From Fibrobacter sp. (lineage in GTDB: Bacteria; Fibrobacterota; Fibrobacteria; Fibrobacterales; Fibrobacteraceae): 54,607 nt of DNA. The translations under genes and the position numbers were made by a program. The number at the start of each line of letters is the position of its first letter. Within the stretch, counting starts at the first letter, position 1. The DNA is taken from NCBI GenBank assembly GCA_017642335.1, contig JAGCPF010000031.1:1-54607 (forward strand), in the 5' to 3' direction. The notes under the pieces were generated by a model. That model made no database searches. It had not been told where the DNA came from and worked only from the letters and a program-made list of their open reading frames with translations. Below, in pieces: positions 32,075 through 43,300 of the stretch.

Positions 32075-33856
32075 ATGCAGCCCATAGCACTTCAACTGTC
32101 GCAAATCACCATATCGAATCTTCGTTCCATACAACGCGAGACGTTTCCGCTCAGTAGCTTCACTGCACTTATCGGCTACAACAACGCCGGAAAGACGAAC
32201 ATTCTCATGGGCATCCGATGGCTTCTTGCCAATTTTTCCTTGGATATTTCGTATTTTGACGACCCGAACCGTGCCGTAGAGGTGGAAGGCTACTTTGACG
32301 GAATCACCGACCAGATTCTGAACCGCTTAGGCGAAGAGAAGGCACGGGAAGTGCGACCGTTCATCAGCGGGTACGCCATGCGCATCAAGAAGGTGCAGCG
32401 CATTCCCGGCGAAATTCCCGAAAATATCGAACTCTGGGCATACGTTCCGCCCAACAAGCGCGGCAGCGGCAAGAACAACCGCGAATGGGTCCGTGTCAAC
32501 GAAAAATTTGTCTGCGCGTTCAACCGCATGTTCCCCGAATCCATCGCCATCTGGGATTTCGAAGGGAACATGGCGTTCACCAAGCTCCTACACGAAATTT
32601 TCAAGCCGCTGGAACGCCGATACGGCGGCGAGCTCAACGACGTACTCGCTCAATTCAGCGAAATCCTTTCGCCGGGCAGCGACGAACGCGCCGAAGAAAT
32701 CAAGGCTTTCGACAAGGACGTCAATACGGCACTGAGACCGCTATTCCCCAGCGTCCGGGTAGAACTCGACATCCCCATCCCCACGCTCGAGACGTTCCTC
32801 AAGACAGCCACCATCAAGGTCATCGACGAGGACGACGGTTTCCAGCGCGACATATCCAGGATGGGAGCCGGATCGCAGCGAGCCATCCAGATGGCACTCA
32901 TCCGCTACCTCGCCGAAATCAAGAAGCATCACAACAACCATTACCTGAGCCGCACCATGCTGCTCATCGACTCGCCCGAACTGTACCTGCACCCGCAAGC
33001 CGTGGAACTCGTGCGCGTCGCCCTCAAGAACCTTTCCAACGAAGGCTATCAGGTCGTGTTCGCGACCCATTCCGCGCAGATGGTCACCAGCGAAGACGTG
33101 AGCACGTCTCTCCTTATCCGAAAGAACAAGGAACGCGGCACGTTCATGCGCAAACGAATGGAAGATGCCGTCCGCCAGGTCATCCAGGATGCACCGAGCC
33201 AACTCCAGATGCTGTTCAGCTTATCGAACAGCAACGAGCTGCTTTTCGCCGACTACGTTCTGCTGACCGAAGGCAAGACCGAATGGCGCGTGCTGCCGGC
33301 CCTTTTCGAGCGCATTACCGGGCAATCCTTCGCGCTCATCAAGTGTGCGCTCGTGCGCCAGGGCGGCGTCAGCAACACCCGCAAGAGCATGCAGGTGCTC
33401 GAGGCCATGGACATGCCGGCCCGCTCGATTGTCGACCTGGACTACGCCTTCACCACGGCCACGCGTGACGGATTCCTCGAGGCTAACGATCCCGACATCA
33501 AGATGTGCCGAAACCTTTTCCGCGAACTCGCCTTCCACAACCACCTGCGTCTGGTGAACGGGCTACCCGTCAACAAGCACAGCAACATCACCGCCGCCAA
33601 GGCCTACGCCATGATGGCCGCGATGCCCGAAGCGGAACGCCCCATCAGGAGCATCCACGCCAAGCTGCGCAGCCAGGGAATCTGGGTGTGGACCAAAGGC
33701 GCCATCGAGGAACACCTGGGTCTTGAGGGCAAGAACGAGAACGTCTGGAACAATTTCATCGAACGGAGCAAGTCGCAGAACTTCACGCGCACGTTGCCCG
33801 ACTACGAAAGCATCGAGGAACTCTGCCGCTGGATTATCGACGGCAGCAAGACGTAA
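32075..33856 (+). CDS. OLD-family ATP-dependent endonuclease (AAA ATPase + TOPRIM)
   Basis: A 593-residue protein with an SMC/RecF-like ABC ATPase and a C-terminal TOPRIM nuclease, the overcoming-lysogenisation-defect layout. Walker A is GYNNAGKT (34-41), a signature-like region is MGAGSQRAIQMA (263-274), Walker B is MLLIDSPE (295-302), and the H-loop is ATHS (330-333). TOPRIM acidic residues are Glu399 in LLTEGKTE and the DLD of SIVDLDYAF (454-456). Known relatives act in DNA repair or phage defence. No UvrD-like helicase (as in Gabija) or reverse transcriptase lies next to it, so it is a solitary class 1-like OLD. The flanking genes are a lipoprotein and icd, not a defence island. Confidence 0.88.
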   Translation: MQPIALQLSQITISNLRSIQRETFPLSSFTALIGYNNAGKTNILMGIRWLLANFSLDISYFDDPNRAVEVEGYFDGITDQILNRLGEEKAREVRPFISGYAMRIKKVQRIPGEIPENIELWAYVPPNKRGSGKNNREWVRVNEKFVCAFNRMFPESIAIWDFEGNMAFTKLLHEIFKPLERRYGGELNDVLAQFSEILSPGSDERAEEIKAFDKDVNTALRPLFPSVRVELDIPIPTLETFLKTATIKVIDEDDGFQRDISRMGAGSQRAIQMALIRYLAEIKKHHNNHYLSRTMLLIDSPELYLHPQAVELVRVALKNLSNEGYQVVFATHSAQMVTSEDVSTSLLIRKNKERGTFMRKRMEDAVRQVIQDAPSQLQMLFSLSNSNELLFADYVLLTEGKTEWRVLPALFERITGQSFALIKCALVRQGGVSNTRKSMQVLEAMDMPARSIVDLDYAFTTATRDGFLEANDPDIKMCRNLFRELAFHNHLRLVNGLPVNKHSNITAAKAYAMMAAMPEAERPIRSIHAKLRSQGIWVWTKGAIEEHLGLEGKNENVWNNFIERSKSQNFTRTLPDYESIEELCRWIIDGSKT

Positions 33857-33860
33857 AATG

Positions 33861-33878
33861 CCGGGGCCTAAGCCCCGG
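33861..33878. terminator. GC-rich hairpin between OLD and icd
   Basis: CCGGGGC, loop CTAA, GCCCCGG with no T run on either side; a weak bidirectional terminator at best. Confidence 0.5.
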
Positions 33879-33885
33879 GCAACAA

Positions 33886-36111
<2,226 letters not shown>

Positions 36112-36124
36112 TTAATTCAAGACT

Positions 36125-37687
36125 TTAAAGACGGCCATATCTTGAATCAAGCCAATCCCACAAATACAATTCGTAATCGAATTCTTCCTTGCCAACATAA
36201 GTCCATTCACCATAAGGGTCAATTCTTTCTAGGCTTTCCGGCTTGTCACAATTCCAATTTTCGCTCACATAAGTCGTTTTCACGATTGGCCGACCGACAA
36301 TGCCCCATTCGGGGGAATCCGACAACAGGAACATCGAATAGTTCACCGAAGTATCTTCAGGGCACGATTGTCCACTCCTCACGAGATCTGTCACTTGAAT
36401 TTCATCCACGGTAATATTTGTCAATATATGCCCCTTCACGCCAACGTCCTTTATGACAATGATGTAAAAGACATTCGATTTCCATTTAAGCCAATCCATA
36501 CCGGCCGGTACACCAACAGTCTGCGGGAAGAATTCGGCGACAAGCGAATCCGGCAAAACATATACGCCTTCTTTACGATACGCATCCGCTATTTGTCCAC
36601 TAGGCAAGGTATTGTACGCCATTATATCAAAATCAATATATTCAGGAACACCGAACTCCACAAAATGGTAAGCGGAGCCATCCATTTCCACCACGTCATC
36701 TCCAGAGATACCGATGGTATCAGCAGCTACATTTTCAACATACGTTGCTTTGGACATAGAAAACTGCCATCTATACGCAAGTAGTGTCCGCTTTAAGTTC
36801 TGTCTCCAGTCCACCTGCAAAAAGTATAAAGACTTCAAACTATCAATAGCCAAGCTGTCCAAATGGGGAGCAACATAATTTTCATCATCGTAAGGGACGT
36901 AATTTAAGGAATCTTCATGGCATTGTGCCTTATATTCTTCGGTATACGAATTCAATACATCGTCCGGACTTTTCCCTTCGGGGACAAAAGAAGCACACGC
37001 CATCTGCAAGATGTTCCAGCTACAAGCATCCCCGAAAAGCTTAAAGAGACCATTCGATTCGATACAGGACTGCTTGAATTGATTGAGGAATTCAGTACAA
37101 GAGACGCCATACCCCCAATAATCCCCAGATACCGTATTCATCACAACGGGAACGCCATCAACATCAACAATTTTGCTCGTGACCATGGTTTCATCTACAT
37201 GATTTGATGTATAATCCATGGCACAGTAAATAGAATCCCGGTACAATTCAGATGAAGCGCGTCCATAAACGCCATGACATGTATGGTCATACACATCGTA
37301 CGACATAGCCCGTAAAACACCCTTCCGTTCTACTTGCGATTCCCTCGTAAACGACACGACATCACATATTTTTCGTCCATCCCTGCTCGGATAGCTGAAT
37401 ACTTGATCGTTCGTTATACCAAACGGCCTCGATCTAAAATATTTGTAATCAATTTCATCTAGTCCAGAATCCGGGAGGGCCTTCAACGAATCATATCCTG
37501 ACGAATCCAATAACGTGTAGAACGACTTTGCCAAAAGGACTTTCTGCTCTTCGTTCAATTCCGCAACGGGCGAGGTGTTCGGTTCAGTCGTTGCACCGCC
37601 AACGCCTTGATCGACACTTGAATCATTCGAACAGGACACCCAGAAAGCGGCCATTCCCGCTACGATCATTTTATATGCGATATTCAT
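36125..37687 (-). CDS. Lipoprotein coupled to TIGR02147 copy B
   Basis: A 520-residue lipoprotein (MNIAYKMIVAGMAAFWVSC) whose mature start NDSSVDQGVGGATTEPNT shares the TEPNT motif with the lipoprotein of cassette A. The rest is not clearly homologous to it: an N-terminal helical part (ELNEEQKVLLAKSFYTLLDSSGYDS), a Cys-containing middle (CHGVYGRASSELYRDSIYC, SCTEFLNQFKQSCIESNG, ACSWNILQMAC) and a beta-rich C-terminal half ending in an aromatic tail (YELYLWDWLDSRYGRL). The ATG is one base after the TIGR02147 stop, with AAGGAGG inside that gene. A+T-rich relative to icd. Function unknown; surface location inferred. Confidence 0.84.
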   Translation of the reverse strand: MNIAYKMIVAGMAAFWVSCSNDSSVDQGVGGATTEPNTSPVAELNEEQKVLLAKSFYTLLDSSGYDSLKALPDSGLDEIDYKYFRSRPFGITNDQVFSYPSRDGRKICDVVSFTRESQVERKGVLRAMSYDVYDHTCHGVYGRASSELYRDSIYCAMDYTSNHVDETMVTSKIVDVDGVPVVMNTVSGDYWGYGVSCTEFLNQFKQSCIESNGLFKLFGDACSWNILQMACASFVPEGKSPDDVLNSYTEEYKAQCHEDSLNYVPYDDENYVAPHLDSLAIDSLKSLYFLQVDWRQNLKRTLLAYRWQFSMSKATYVENVAADTIGISGDDVVEMDGSAYHFVEFGVPEYIDFDIMAYNTLPSGQIADAYRKEGVYVLPDSLVAEFFPQTVGVPAGMDWLKWKSNVFYIIVIKDVGVKGHILTNITVDEIQVTDLVRSGQSCPEDTSVNYSMFLLSDSPEWGIVGRPIVKTTYVSENWNCDKPESLERIDPYGEWTYVGKEEFDYELYLWDWLDSRYGRL

Positions 37688-37688
37688 G

Positions 37689-38510
37689 TTAAGCCTCCTT
37701 CCCCTTGGTCAGCGGGAACAGTTGTAAATTCAAGCGATAGACCTTTTCGTAATCTTTTTCCTTGGCAGCCATGGCAATCACCTGTTGACGAAGCACTTCC
37801 AGTTTTTGCACCAGCCACTTATACGTAGATTCGGACATGCCAAGCGTCACGCCCGTAATATGGCGATTTTCCGGCGGTACATTGTCAATCGCCGAGGTCG
37901 CGAGTTTTGACATCTGGCGGTTCATCGAACGCAACGCCAGGGGAATCGCCTCGGAAGAACCCGTCACAATTTTTTCCGTCTGTTCGTAAGTATCCTCGCC
38001 AATCTTTTTCAAGAAATCGGCATGGACCATAAAATCTAGAGACTGTCGGATTTCGGCTGCGCTCACCACGGCATAGCAGTTGCGGGCAAGTTCCAGCGGT
38101 TTTGCACCCGGCATGATCGGGGCAAGTTCGCGCAAGACAGGATTGACCCACGATTCAAAATATCGAAACGCTTCGGAATCAACGACGCGCAAGCGACTTT
38201 CTTTCGCAATTTTTTGCATTTCATGGAATGCTTGCGTTTTCTTCTCGTCGCTCTTCGCATCGCCAAAACGTTCCATCGCGCGGAAATAATCGCGGTCAGT
38301 TCCAACAAGCCCCATAGCATCGGCGACACCTTCGACGCCATTCCTGCTCAAGCCGCTTTTCCGTTCGCAGACGAGTTTTATGTAGTTTGGCGAAGAGAAT
38401 CCGGCCAACCGGGAAAACTCGCGCCAAGTAAATGCGGAACAGCGTTTGCGTTCCTCGTAAAAATCGCTCATGTATTTGCGATAGTCTTGATATTCAATTA
38501 TTGGTTTCAT
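37689..38510 (-). CDS. TIGR02147-family protein, putative regulator (copy B)
   Basis: A 273-residue paralogue of the protein at 15055-15888, starting with the same MKPIIEYQDY. The N-terminal part (FTWREFSRLAGFSSPNYIKLVCERKSGLSRNGVEGVADAMGL) again looks like a helix-turn-helix. The middle WVNPVLRELAPIMPGAKP and the end VYRLNLQLFPLTKG are conserved, so the family has a rigid core. No catalytic motif is visible. It is divergent from the pectin methylesterase gene, with a long dyad between them, and translationally coupled to the lipoprotein behind it. DNA binding is inference; the family has no assigned function known to me. Confidence 0.9.
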   Translation of the reverse strand: MKPIIEYQDYRKYMSDFYEERKRCSAFTWREFSRLAGFSSPNYIKLVCERKSGLSRNGVEGVADAMGLVGTDRDYFRAMERFGDAKSDEKKTQAFHEMQKIAKESRLRVVDSEAFRYFESWVNPVLRELAPIMPGAKPLELARNCYAVVSAAEIRQSLDFMVHADFLKKIGEDTYEQTEKIVTGSSEAIPLALRSMNRQMSKLATSAIDNVPPENRHITGVTLGMSESTYKWLVQKLEVLRQQVIAMAAKEKDYEKVYRLNLQLFPLTKGKEA

Positions 38511-38516
38511 GCCTAT

Positions 38517-38561
38517 AATTTAATTTGTCCATTCTTGAAAGTCAATAGAAATTATTATACA
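38517..38561 (-). promoter_or_regulatory. Predicted promoter of TIGR02147 gene B, leaderless geometry
   Basis: Minus strand: TTGACT (38545-38540), a 17-base spacer, TAAATT (38522-38517), then six bases to the ATG. Immediately upstream is TGTATAATAAT (38561-38551), comparable to TGTACTATAAA at the same place in copy A, and both read CTATTGACTTT across the -35. Confidence 0.65.
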
Positions 38562-38619
38562 AAATCAATTATTTTAGCCAATTTTTAACGATTTTCAATA
38601 TTTTTACAAAAAAAATTTT

Positions 38620-38646
38620 CATAATAATACAACGCGTATTATTATG
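38620..38646. promoter_or_regulatory. Perfect 11-bp inverted repeat between TIGR02147 B and CE8
   Basis: CATAATAATAC, five bases, GTATTATTATG. It lies about 110 bases from the TIGR02147 start and 130 from the CE8 start, so it could control either or both. No gene lies in this 265-base gap. Confidence 0.6.
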
Positions 38647-38775
38647 AAGATTCCTCCCCTGATAGCAGCCTCAGTCATGTCAATTCAGTCAAGACCACGG
38701 ACAACTAAAACCAAAAGCACTCTGAAAAAAAAGCGGCTGAATAATATATATTACAAGTACATCCAAGGAGTGTTC

Positions 38776-40287
38776 ATGAAAGCCCCAGTTTCTAGCGCGG
38801 TTCTTTTCGCCCTTGCTGGCACAGCATTTGCGATTCCAAAGCACGGCATCGACTTCGTTGTCGGCGTTGATGGGGATTTCAAGGCAGCCAAGGCCGCAGC
38901 GGCGGCGACAAAGACGAGCGAAGGCTCGCACTACATCATCTTCTTCCCCAACGGCGAATACAACCTCGGCACGCTCACCGGCGACGGCAACCAACTCACG
39001 AAATTCAACACTTCGCACGTCTCGTTCATCGGCGAGAGCATGGAAGGCGTGACACTCTTCAACAGTTCCATCGAGGAAAGCATCAGCAAGACGGCCACGC
39101 TCCAGTTCAACACGGCCGACGACATCTACATGCAAGACTTGACCGTGCAAAACAAGAGCACGACCTGCAGCGAGAACGCCTGCCGCCACGTGACCATCCA
39201 GCAGGTCGGCGACAAGTACGTATACAAGCGCGTGCGGCTTATCAGCGGGCAGGACACCTACTACACCAACAAGGGCGGGCGCACCTACTGGGACGGCGGA
39301 GAAATTCGCGGCACGGTGGACTTCATCTGTGGCGACGGAGACGTGTTCTTCGAAGGCACCAAGCTCGTGCCCACCCGCAGCGCAGCTGTGATTACGGCAG
39401 GCAAGACCACCACGGAATGGGGCTACGTGTTCAACAACGCCGTCATCGAAAGCCAGTTCAACAACTACTACCTGGGCCGTTCCTGGAACCACGCGAAGAC
39501 GGTCTTCCTGAACACCAAGATGATTGCCACGCCGGAAGCATCGGGCTGGCAGAACCCCATCAACGAGGTTCCCATCATCTCGGCGGAATACAACAGCATG
39601 AACGGCAACGGGCAAAAACTCGACCTCAGCGGACGCCGCCGCGCCTACACCGACAAGAACGGGGGCTCGGCCAACCTGAACCCGGTACTGAGCGACACGG
39701 AAGCGGCCAAGTACACACTCAAGAACGTCCTCGGCGGCAGCGACTCCTGGGCTCCCGACAAACTGACGGAGCAGGTCGAAGCACCAAACATCGCGCAAGT
39801 CGGCAAGAGCATCAAGTGGGCTGACAACGAGAAGGCCCTCTGCTGGGTTGTTTTCGTCAACGGCAAGTACCATTCCAACACCACAGACACGCGCATCGGG
39901 CTCGACGGGATAACCGAGGGCTCCAAGGTGTACCTACGCGCGGCGAACTCCATGGGCGGGCTCGGGGAAAAGTCCAACGAAATCGTCACGGTCGCAGCCA
40001 CCGACAGCAGCGTCACGGACACTAGCGCAACCGACACAAGCACTACGGACACCAGCACGGTAGACAGCATTCCCCCCTCTCCCGGCGATTCCGTGACCGT
40101 CCCGGGCGACACCACCGTCACCCCCGGCGACACGACAAAAGTTCCGGGTGACACAACCATCGCACGGATACACCGGAGCCACTACACAGAGCAGAACCGC
40201 AAGCAACCCCAGCACCTGTACACAATTAAAGGACAGCGAATAATCAAAGGGCGCACAAAAGTCATGCGGGCCCTTTACGGGAAATAA
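38776..40287 (+). CDS. Secreted pectin methylesterase (CE8)
   Basis: A 503-residue carbohydrate esterase family 8 enzyme that removes methyl groups from pectin. The ATG at 38776 has AAGGAG 5 bases upstream and gives signal peptide MKAPVSSAVLFALAGTAFA; the ORF start 44 codons earlier is rejected. The right-handed beta-helix carries the catalytic set: Gln-Asp in SGQDTYY, the second Asp in GTVDFICG and Arg in YLGRSW. A Ser/Thr/Asp-Pro-Gly linker follows (TDTSTTDTSTVDS, then PGDTT repeats). The tail after it is only about 42 residues and basic (HLYTIKGQRIIKGRTKV), shorter than the sorting modules of the neighbouring hydrolases. Confidence 0.93.
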   Translation: MKAPVSSAVLFALAGTAFAIPKHGIDFVVGVDGDFKAAKAAAAATKTSEGSHYIIFFPNGEYNLGTLTGDGNQLTKFNTSHVSFIGESMEGVTLFNSSIEESISKTATLQFNTADDIYMQDLTVQNKSTTCSENACRHVTIQQVGDKYVYKRVRLISGQDTYYTNKGGRTYWDGGEIRGTVDFICGDGDVFFEGTKLVPTRSAAVITAGKTTTEWGYVFNNAVIESQFNNYYLGRSWNHAKTVFLNTKMIATPEASGWQNPINEVPIISAEYNSMNGNGQKLDLSGRRRAYTDKNGGSANLNPVLSDTEAAKYTLKNVLGGSDSWAPDKLTEQVEAPNIAQVGKSIKWADNEKALCWVVFVNGKYHSNTTDTRIGLDGITEGSKVYLRAANSMGGLGEKSNEIVTVAATDSSVTDTSATDTSTTDTSTVDSIPPSPGDSVTVPGDTTVTPGDTTKVPGDTTIARIHRSHYTEQNRKQPQHLYTIKGQRIIKGRTKVMRALYGK

Positions 40288-40318
40288 CGCCAAGCGGCCC
40301 ATCCGCATTGATCTGGAT

Positions 40319-40351
40319 ACAAAAAAAAGGATTCCCACCGCGGGAATCCTT
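40319..40351 (-). terminator. Terminator of Ser-rich lipoprotein 1
   Basis: AAGGATTCCC, loop, GGGAATCCTT: a perfect 10-bp stem; on the minus strand it runs into eight or more T. Confidence 0.92.
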
Positions 40352-40372
40352 CATAATTTCTAGAGCTTCGAA

Positions 40373-41653
40373 TTATTCGACGCCGCACTTTGCAGGAGAA
40401 GCGAGCTCAAATACGAGCTGGGTACCCTTCTTAAGGCCATTCATCGGCACAGAGACATAGTAGTTGCCATTCAGTTGAGTCGTCGAATTCACCGTACCGG
40501 AAATCGGCCCGTTCGAATTGCAAATGATTTTGCCATTGTAGGCATCCACTTCGAGAGATACGGTCACCTTACTTGCAGGCAGGTCGATTTGCCCCTGCTG
40601 TCCGGCAATCTTGATGACGTAGTCAGGATTGTTGGCATCGATGGCGGTAACAGCGCCGCATGTCACGACCTGCATACCATTATCGTTGTTCTTGACAGTG
40701 ACCGTCGGAGCGAATGTACCCTTGGTGGTCAAGACACCACCAGCGGAATTCGTACCGGAGAGGCCATCCGACCACACATAGCTAAACGTAGCATCGGAGG
40801 ACTTGCATCCAGAAACAGTCCAAGTCACGGTTCCATTCACAGCAACGTCGACCTGGGTGGCGCTCGGGGTGCAAACACAACCCGTCACATCGGCACCGGT
40901 CACATCGAGCGGCGTGCACTGGATGTTGTTCGTCTGTCCGTTAGAGGTCACGGTAACCGAGGCGTTCTTGGGACCGGACGTCTGATACTTCACGAGGGGG
41001 TTCAGGTAAGAAGCACCTTTTCCCGAATACGTTGCCGGATCACCATCCTGGAAGGTCCAGCTAAAAGTACCCTGCGTAATGGCAGAGGTTCCACCGGGGA
41101 CCTTGCCCTGATCAAGGCTCAATTTCCATTGTACTTGTCCACCCTTCTTGATGGCGTTACCCGTCGCATTGGCAGCGCAGGTGCCCCAAGCGTTGGGGTC
41201 CGCAGCCACAGGAGCGCTGGAAGACGAAGCCGGATTCGTCTGCGGATTAGGATTGACTCCGCTGGAAGTCGGGTTCTGCGGCGTCGGCGAAGAAGTGATA
41301 GGGATATTGCCCGAGCTTATCGGGTTCTGCTGTTGCTGGTTGGGAGCAGAGCTACTGGTCGTCGCATACGGACTGGTCGGTCCGGCAGAAGAACTGGAAG
41401 TCGCGACAGCAGCATTCCCTTGACCCTGCTGGAGTTTTCCAACACACTCAGGATCACCAGGAGCTACAGAATCACAGAACTGCACCGCAGCACGACGAAC
41501 AATGTCATCCACGGCATCCTTATTATTTTCAATCAGAAATGCCTGAACACCATCGGTCTGCTGGTCGTACTTCATGATTTCACCACTTCCACATGCCCAA
41601 AAGAGGCCTGCAAAGCTGACAGATGCCAGCCCAAACGTCAATTTTCTATTCAT
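40373..41653 (-). CDS. Ser-rich PKD/Ig-like lipoprotein, cluster member 1
   Basis: A 426-residue lipoprotein. The ATG at 41653 has GAGG 6 bases upstream; the lipobox is GLFWAC, followed by GSGE. A short N-terminal helical part (FLIENNKDAVDDIVRRAAVQFC) is followed by a Ser/Pro/Gln/Asn linker and two Ig/PKD-like repeats, the first around QVQWKLSLDQG..GTFSWTFQDG..VTVTSNGQTNNIQC, the second CVCTPSATQVDVAVNGTVTWTVSGC..FSYVWSDGLSG..VTVKNNDNGMQVVTC. The C-terminal domain is beta-rich and ends SPAKCGVE. The next gene upstream (41766-43163) is a full-length paralogue and the third (43301-44275) a shorter one. Probably surface-exposed; ligand unknown. Confidence 0.85.
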   Translation of the reverse strand: MNRKLTFGLASVSFAGLFWACGSGEIMKYDQQTDGVQAFLIENNKDAVDDIVRRAAVQFCDSVAPGDPECVGKLQQGQGNAAVATSSSSAGPTSPYATTSSSAPNQQQQNPISSGNIPITSSPTPQNPTSSGVNPNPQTNPASSSSAPVAADPNAWGTCAANATGNAIKKGGQVQWKLSLDQGKVPGGTSAITQGTFSWTFQDGDPATYSGKGASYLNPLVKYQTSGPKNASVTVTSNGQTNNIQCTPLDVTGADVTGCVCTPSATQVDVAVNGTVTWTVSGCKSSDATFSYVWSDGLSGTNSAGGVLTTKGTFAPTVTVKNNDNGMQVVTCGAVTAIDANNPDYVIKIAGQQGQIDLPASKVTVSLEVDAYNGKIICNSNGPISGTVNSTTQLNGNYYVSVPMNGLKKGTQLVFELASPAKCGVE

Positions 41654-41717
41654 ATTGAACCTCATGGCAGAAAGATAATTAATTATTGGGAAAAGTAAAC
41701 ACATGTAAGCCTTTTTT

Positions 41718-41733
41718 TGCGATTGGAATCACA
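41718..41733. promoter_or_regulatory. CRP-like box upstream of lipoprotein 1
   Basis: TGCGA-TTGGAA-TCACA, one mismatch to TGTGA-N6-TCACA, 65 bases before the ATG at 41653. Confidence 0.4.
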
Positions 41734-41765
41734 AAAAATCGACTTAATTTCCCAAAAAAGATCAA

Positions 41766-43163
41766 TTACCACCCCAGCATGCACTCAGCCGCCACAGAAA
41801 GGGTTACCTTCATCGGCGTCATCCCGGTTGTACTCGATATGGGGATGCCCATCGCCACATAGTAGTCCGTCTTGGTCTGGGTCCCGATTGTGACCGTCAG
41901 CAGCCCACCGGTCGGAACCTGGCAACTGAAGGTACAATTACCGCCATCATTGTTATGCCAACCAGGCTGCATATTGAAGTAAACCGTAGATTCGCCAGCC
42001 GGCATCGCAATCTTTGTATTCTGCGCCTTGAATTCGAATTCAGGATGGTCGGAATCAATCGTGTTGACCGCATCGCATGTCACGACCATGCTGCCGTTAT
42101 CCGAATTCCGGACCGTCACCTTAGGCCTATAGGTAATTTTCTCTTTCAACGTCATGGAAGCCGAGGCCCCTTCGCCGGTCATGCCCTCTTCCCATTCGTA
42201 GGAGAACGTCTTGTCCTCGGAAACGCACTTGCTCACGGTCCACTTCACGACAGTCGCACCGGAAGCAATGGATTCCTTGGCTACGTCGACTTCTTTCTTG
42301 TCCGGGACACATTCGCAGTCGGTAATCGGGTAGCCCATAATATCGGCAGAATCGCATTCCACCGTCTGGGACTGACCATTGTAAGACATCGTCGCCCGAG
42401 CCCCATAACGGCCAGACTCCGCATAGGTCACCTCAGAAGACACAACACCCCTCGTCCCCACGCCCTCGTAGGAAGACGGTTCGGCATTGTCAAACTCCCA
42501 TGAATACGTGGATTTCGTCAATACCTGGACATTGCCGCTGAAAAGGTCCTTGTTCAAGCTGAACTGCCACTTCAGGGGAACACCCCTGGAACCGGGATTA
42601 CCCGAATTCGCGACACATGAGCCCCAAGGAATATTTTCCGGCAAACTAGACGACCCCGGCCTAATTGACGACGAAGAAGAAGATCGCTTTACCGAAGAAG
42701 ACATCCGAATCGCACTAGAGGACGAGCGAATCACACTAGAGGACGAACGGACTAGAGACGAAGAGGAAGACAATGTAATCGGGATAATCATCGGACGGCT
42801 AGAACTACTGCTATAAACCGGGGCAAACGGATTATAGCTGGAGCTGGTATACATGGCATAAGGACTGTAAATGGAACTGGAAGACGCAGTGGAACTGCTC
42901 AGAGAGCTCGAAGAAGAGAGCCCGCCCCGCTTATAGTCTACGTCCGGACGCGTCGCAGCAAGGCACGCATCCGGATTCAGGTCCGTACTGCAATACGTAT
43001 TAGCCGCACGATCCACGAGATCCAACAGGGCAGCATCATCTTGGTAGAGGAATTCAGCCCACTGGTCACTTTCGGTATAACCAGATACCGTGCCTTCACC
43101 ACATGCCCAAAACAGGACTGCAAGTCCCACAACGGCAAAACTGTATAAAAGCATCTTGTTCAT
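41766..43163 (-). CDS. Ser-rich PKD/Ig-like lipoprotein, cluster member 2
   Basis: A 465-residue paralogue of member 1. Signal MNKMLLYSFAVVGLAVLFWAC with GGGGG about 6 bases before the ATG. The same short helical segment follows (FLYQDDAALLDLVDRAANTYC), then a linker of SSSS blocks alternating with Arg/Ile/Pro words (SSSVIRSSSSAIRMSSSVKRSSSSS), unusually basic. The two Ig/PKD-like repeats align with member 1 (STYSWEFDNAEPSSYEG..; CECVPDKKEVDVAKESIASGATVVKWTVSKC..VTVRNSDNGSMVVTC). The C-terminal beta domain has an extra pair of cysteines (NCTFSC). About 110 bases separate it from member 1. Confidence 0.85.
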   Translation of the reverse strand: MNKMLLYSFAVVGLAVLFWACGEGTVSGYTESDQWAEFLYQDDAALLDLVDRAANTYCSTDLNPDACLAATRPDVDYKRGGLSSSSSLSSSTASSSSIYSPYAMYTSSSYNPFAPVYSSSSSRPMIIPITLSSSSSLVRSSSSVIRSSSSAIRMSSSVKRSSSSSSIRPGSSSLPENIPWGSCVANSGNPGSRGVPLKWQFSLNKDLFSGNVQVLTKSTYSWEFDNAEPSSYEGVGTRGVVSSEVTYAESGRYGARATMSYNGQSQTVECDSADIMGYPITDCECVPDKKEVDVAKESIASGATVVKWTVSKCVSEDKTFSYEWEEGMTGEGASASMTLKEKITYRPKVTVRNSDNGSMVVTCDAVNTIDSDHPEFEFKAQNTKIAMPAGESTVYFNMQPGWHNNDGGNCTFSCQVPTGGLLTVTIGTQTKTDYYVAMGIPISSTTGMTPMKVTLSVAAECMLGW

Positions 43164-43300
43164 GGTCTACCCCCTTTCGGCCCAAAATCCCGAGATTTTA
43201 GCCTTTTTGAAAAGATACAATATTATACAAAATTACGAATTAGATTTACCAACTTTGTATGGTAAATTTATCCACAAGAGCACAATACGACAATCAGAGA

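Noticed and set aside
32075..33856. Gabija-like or retron defence system
   Set aside because: No UvrD-like helicase, reverse transcriptase or non-coding RNA was seen next to the OLD gene.
40140..40287. Possible frameshift at the 3' end of the CE8 gene
   Set aside because: The frame continues with sensible codons to a stop shortly before the next terminator, and no sorting-like sequence was recognised in the tail's other frames; kept only as a finding on the short tail.
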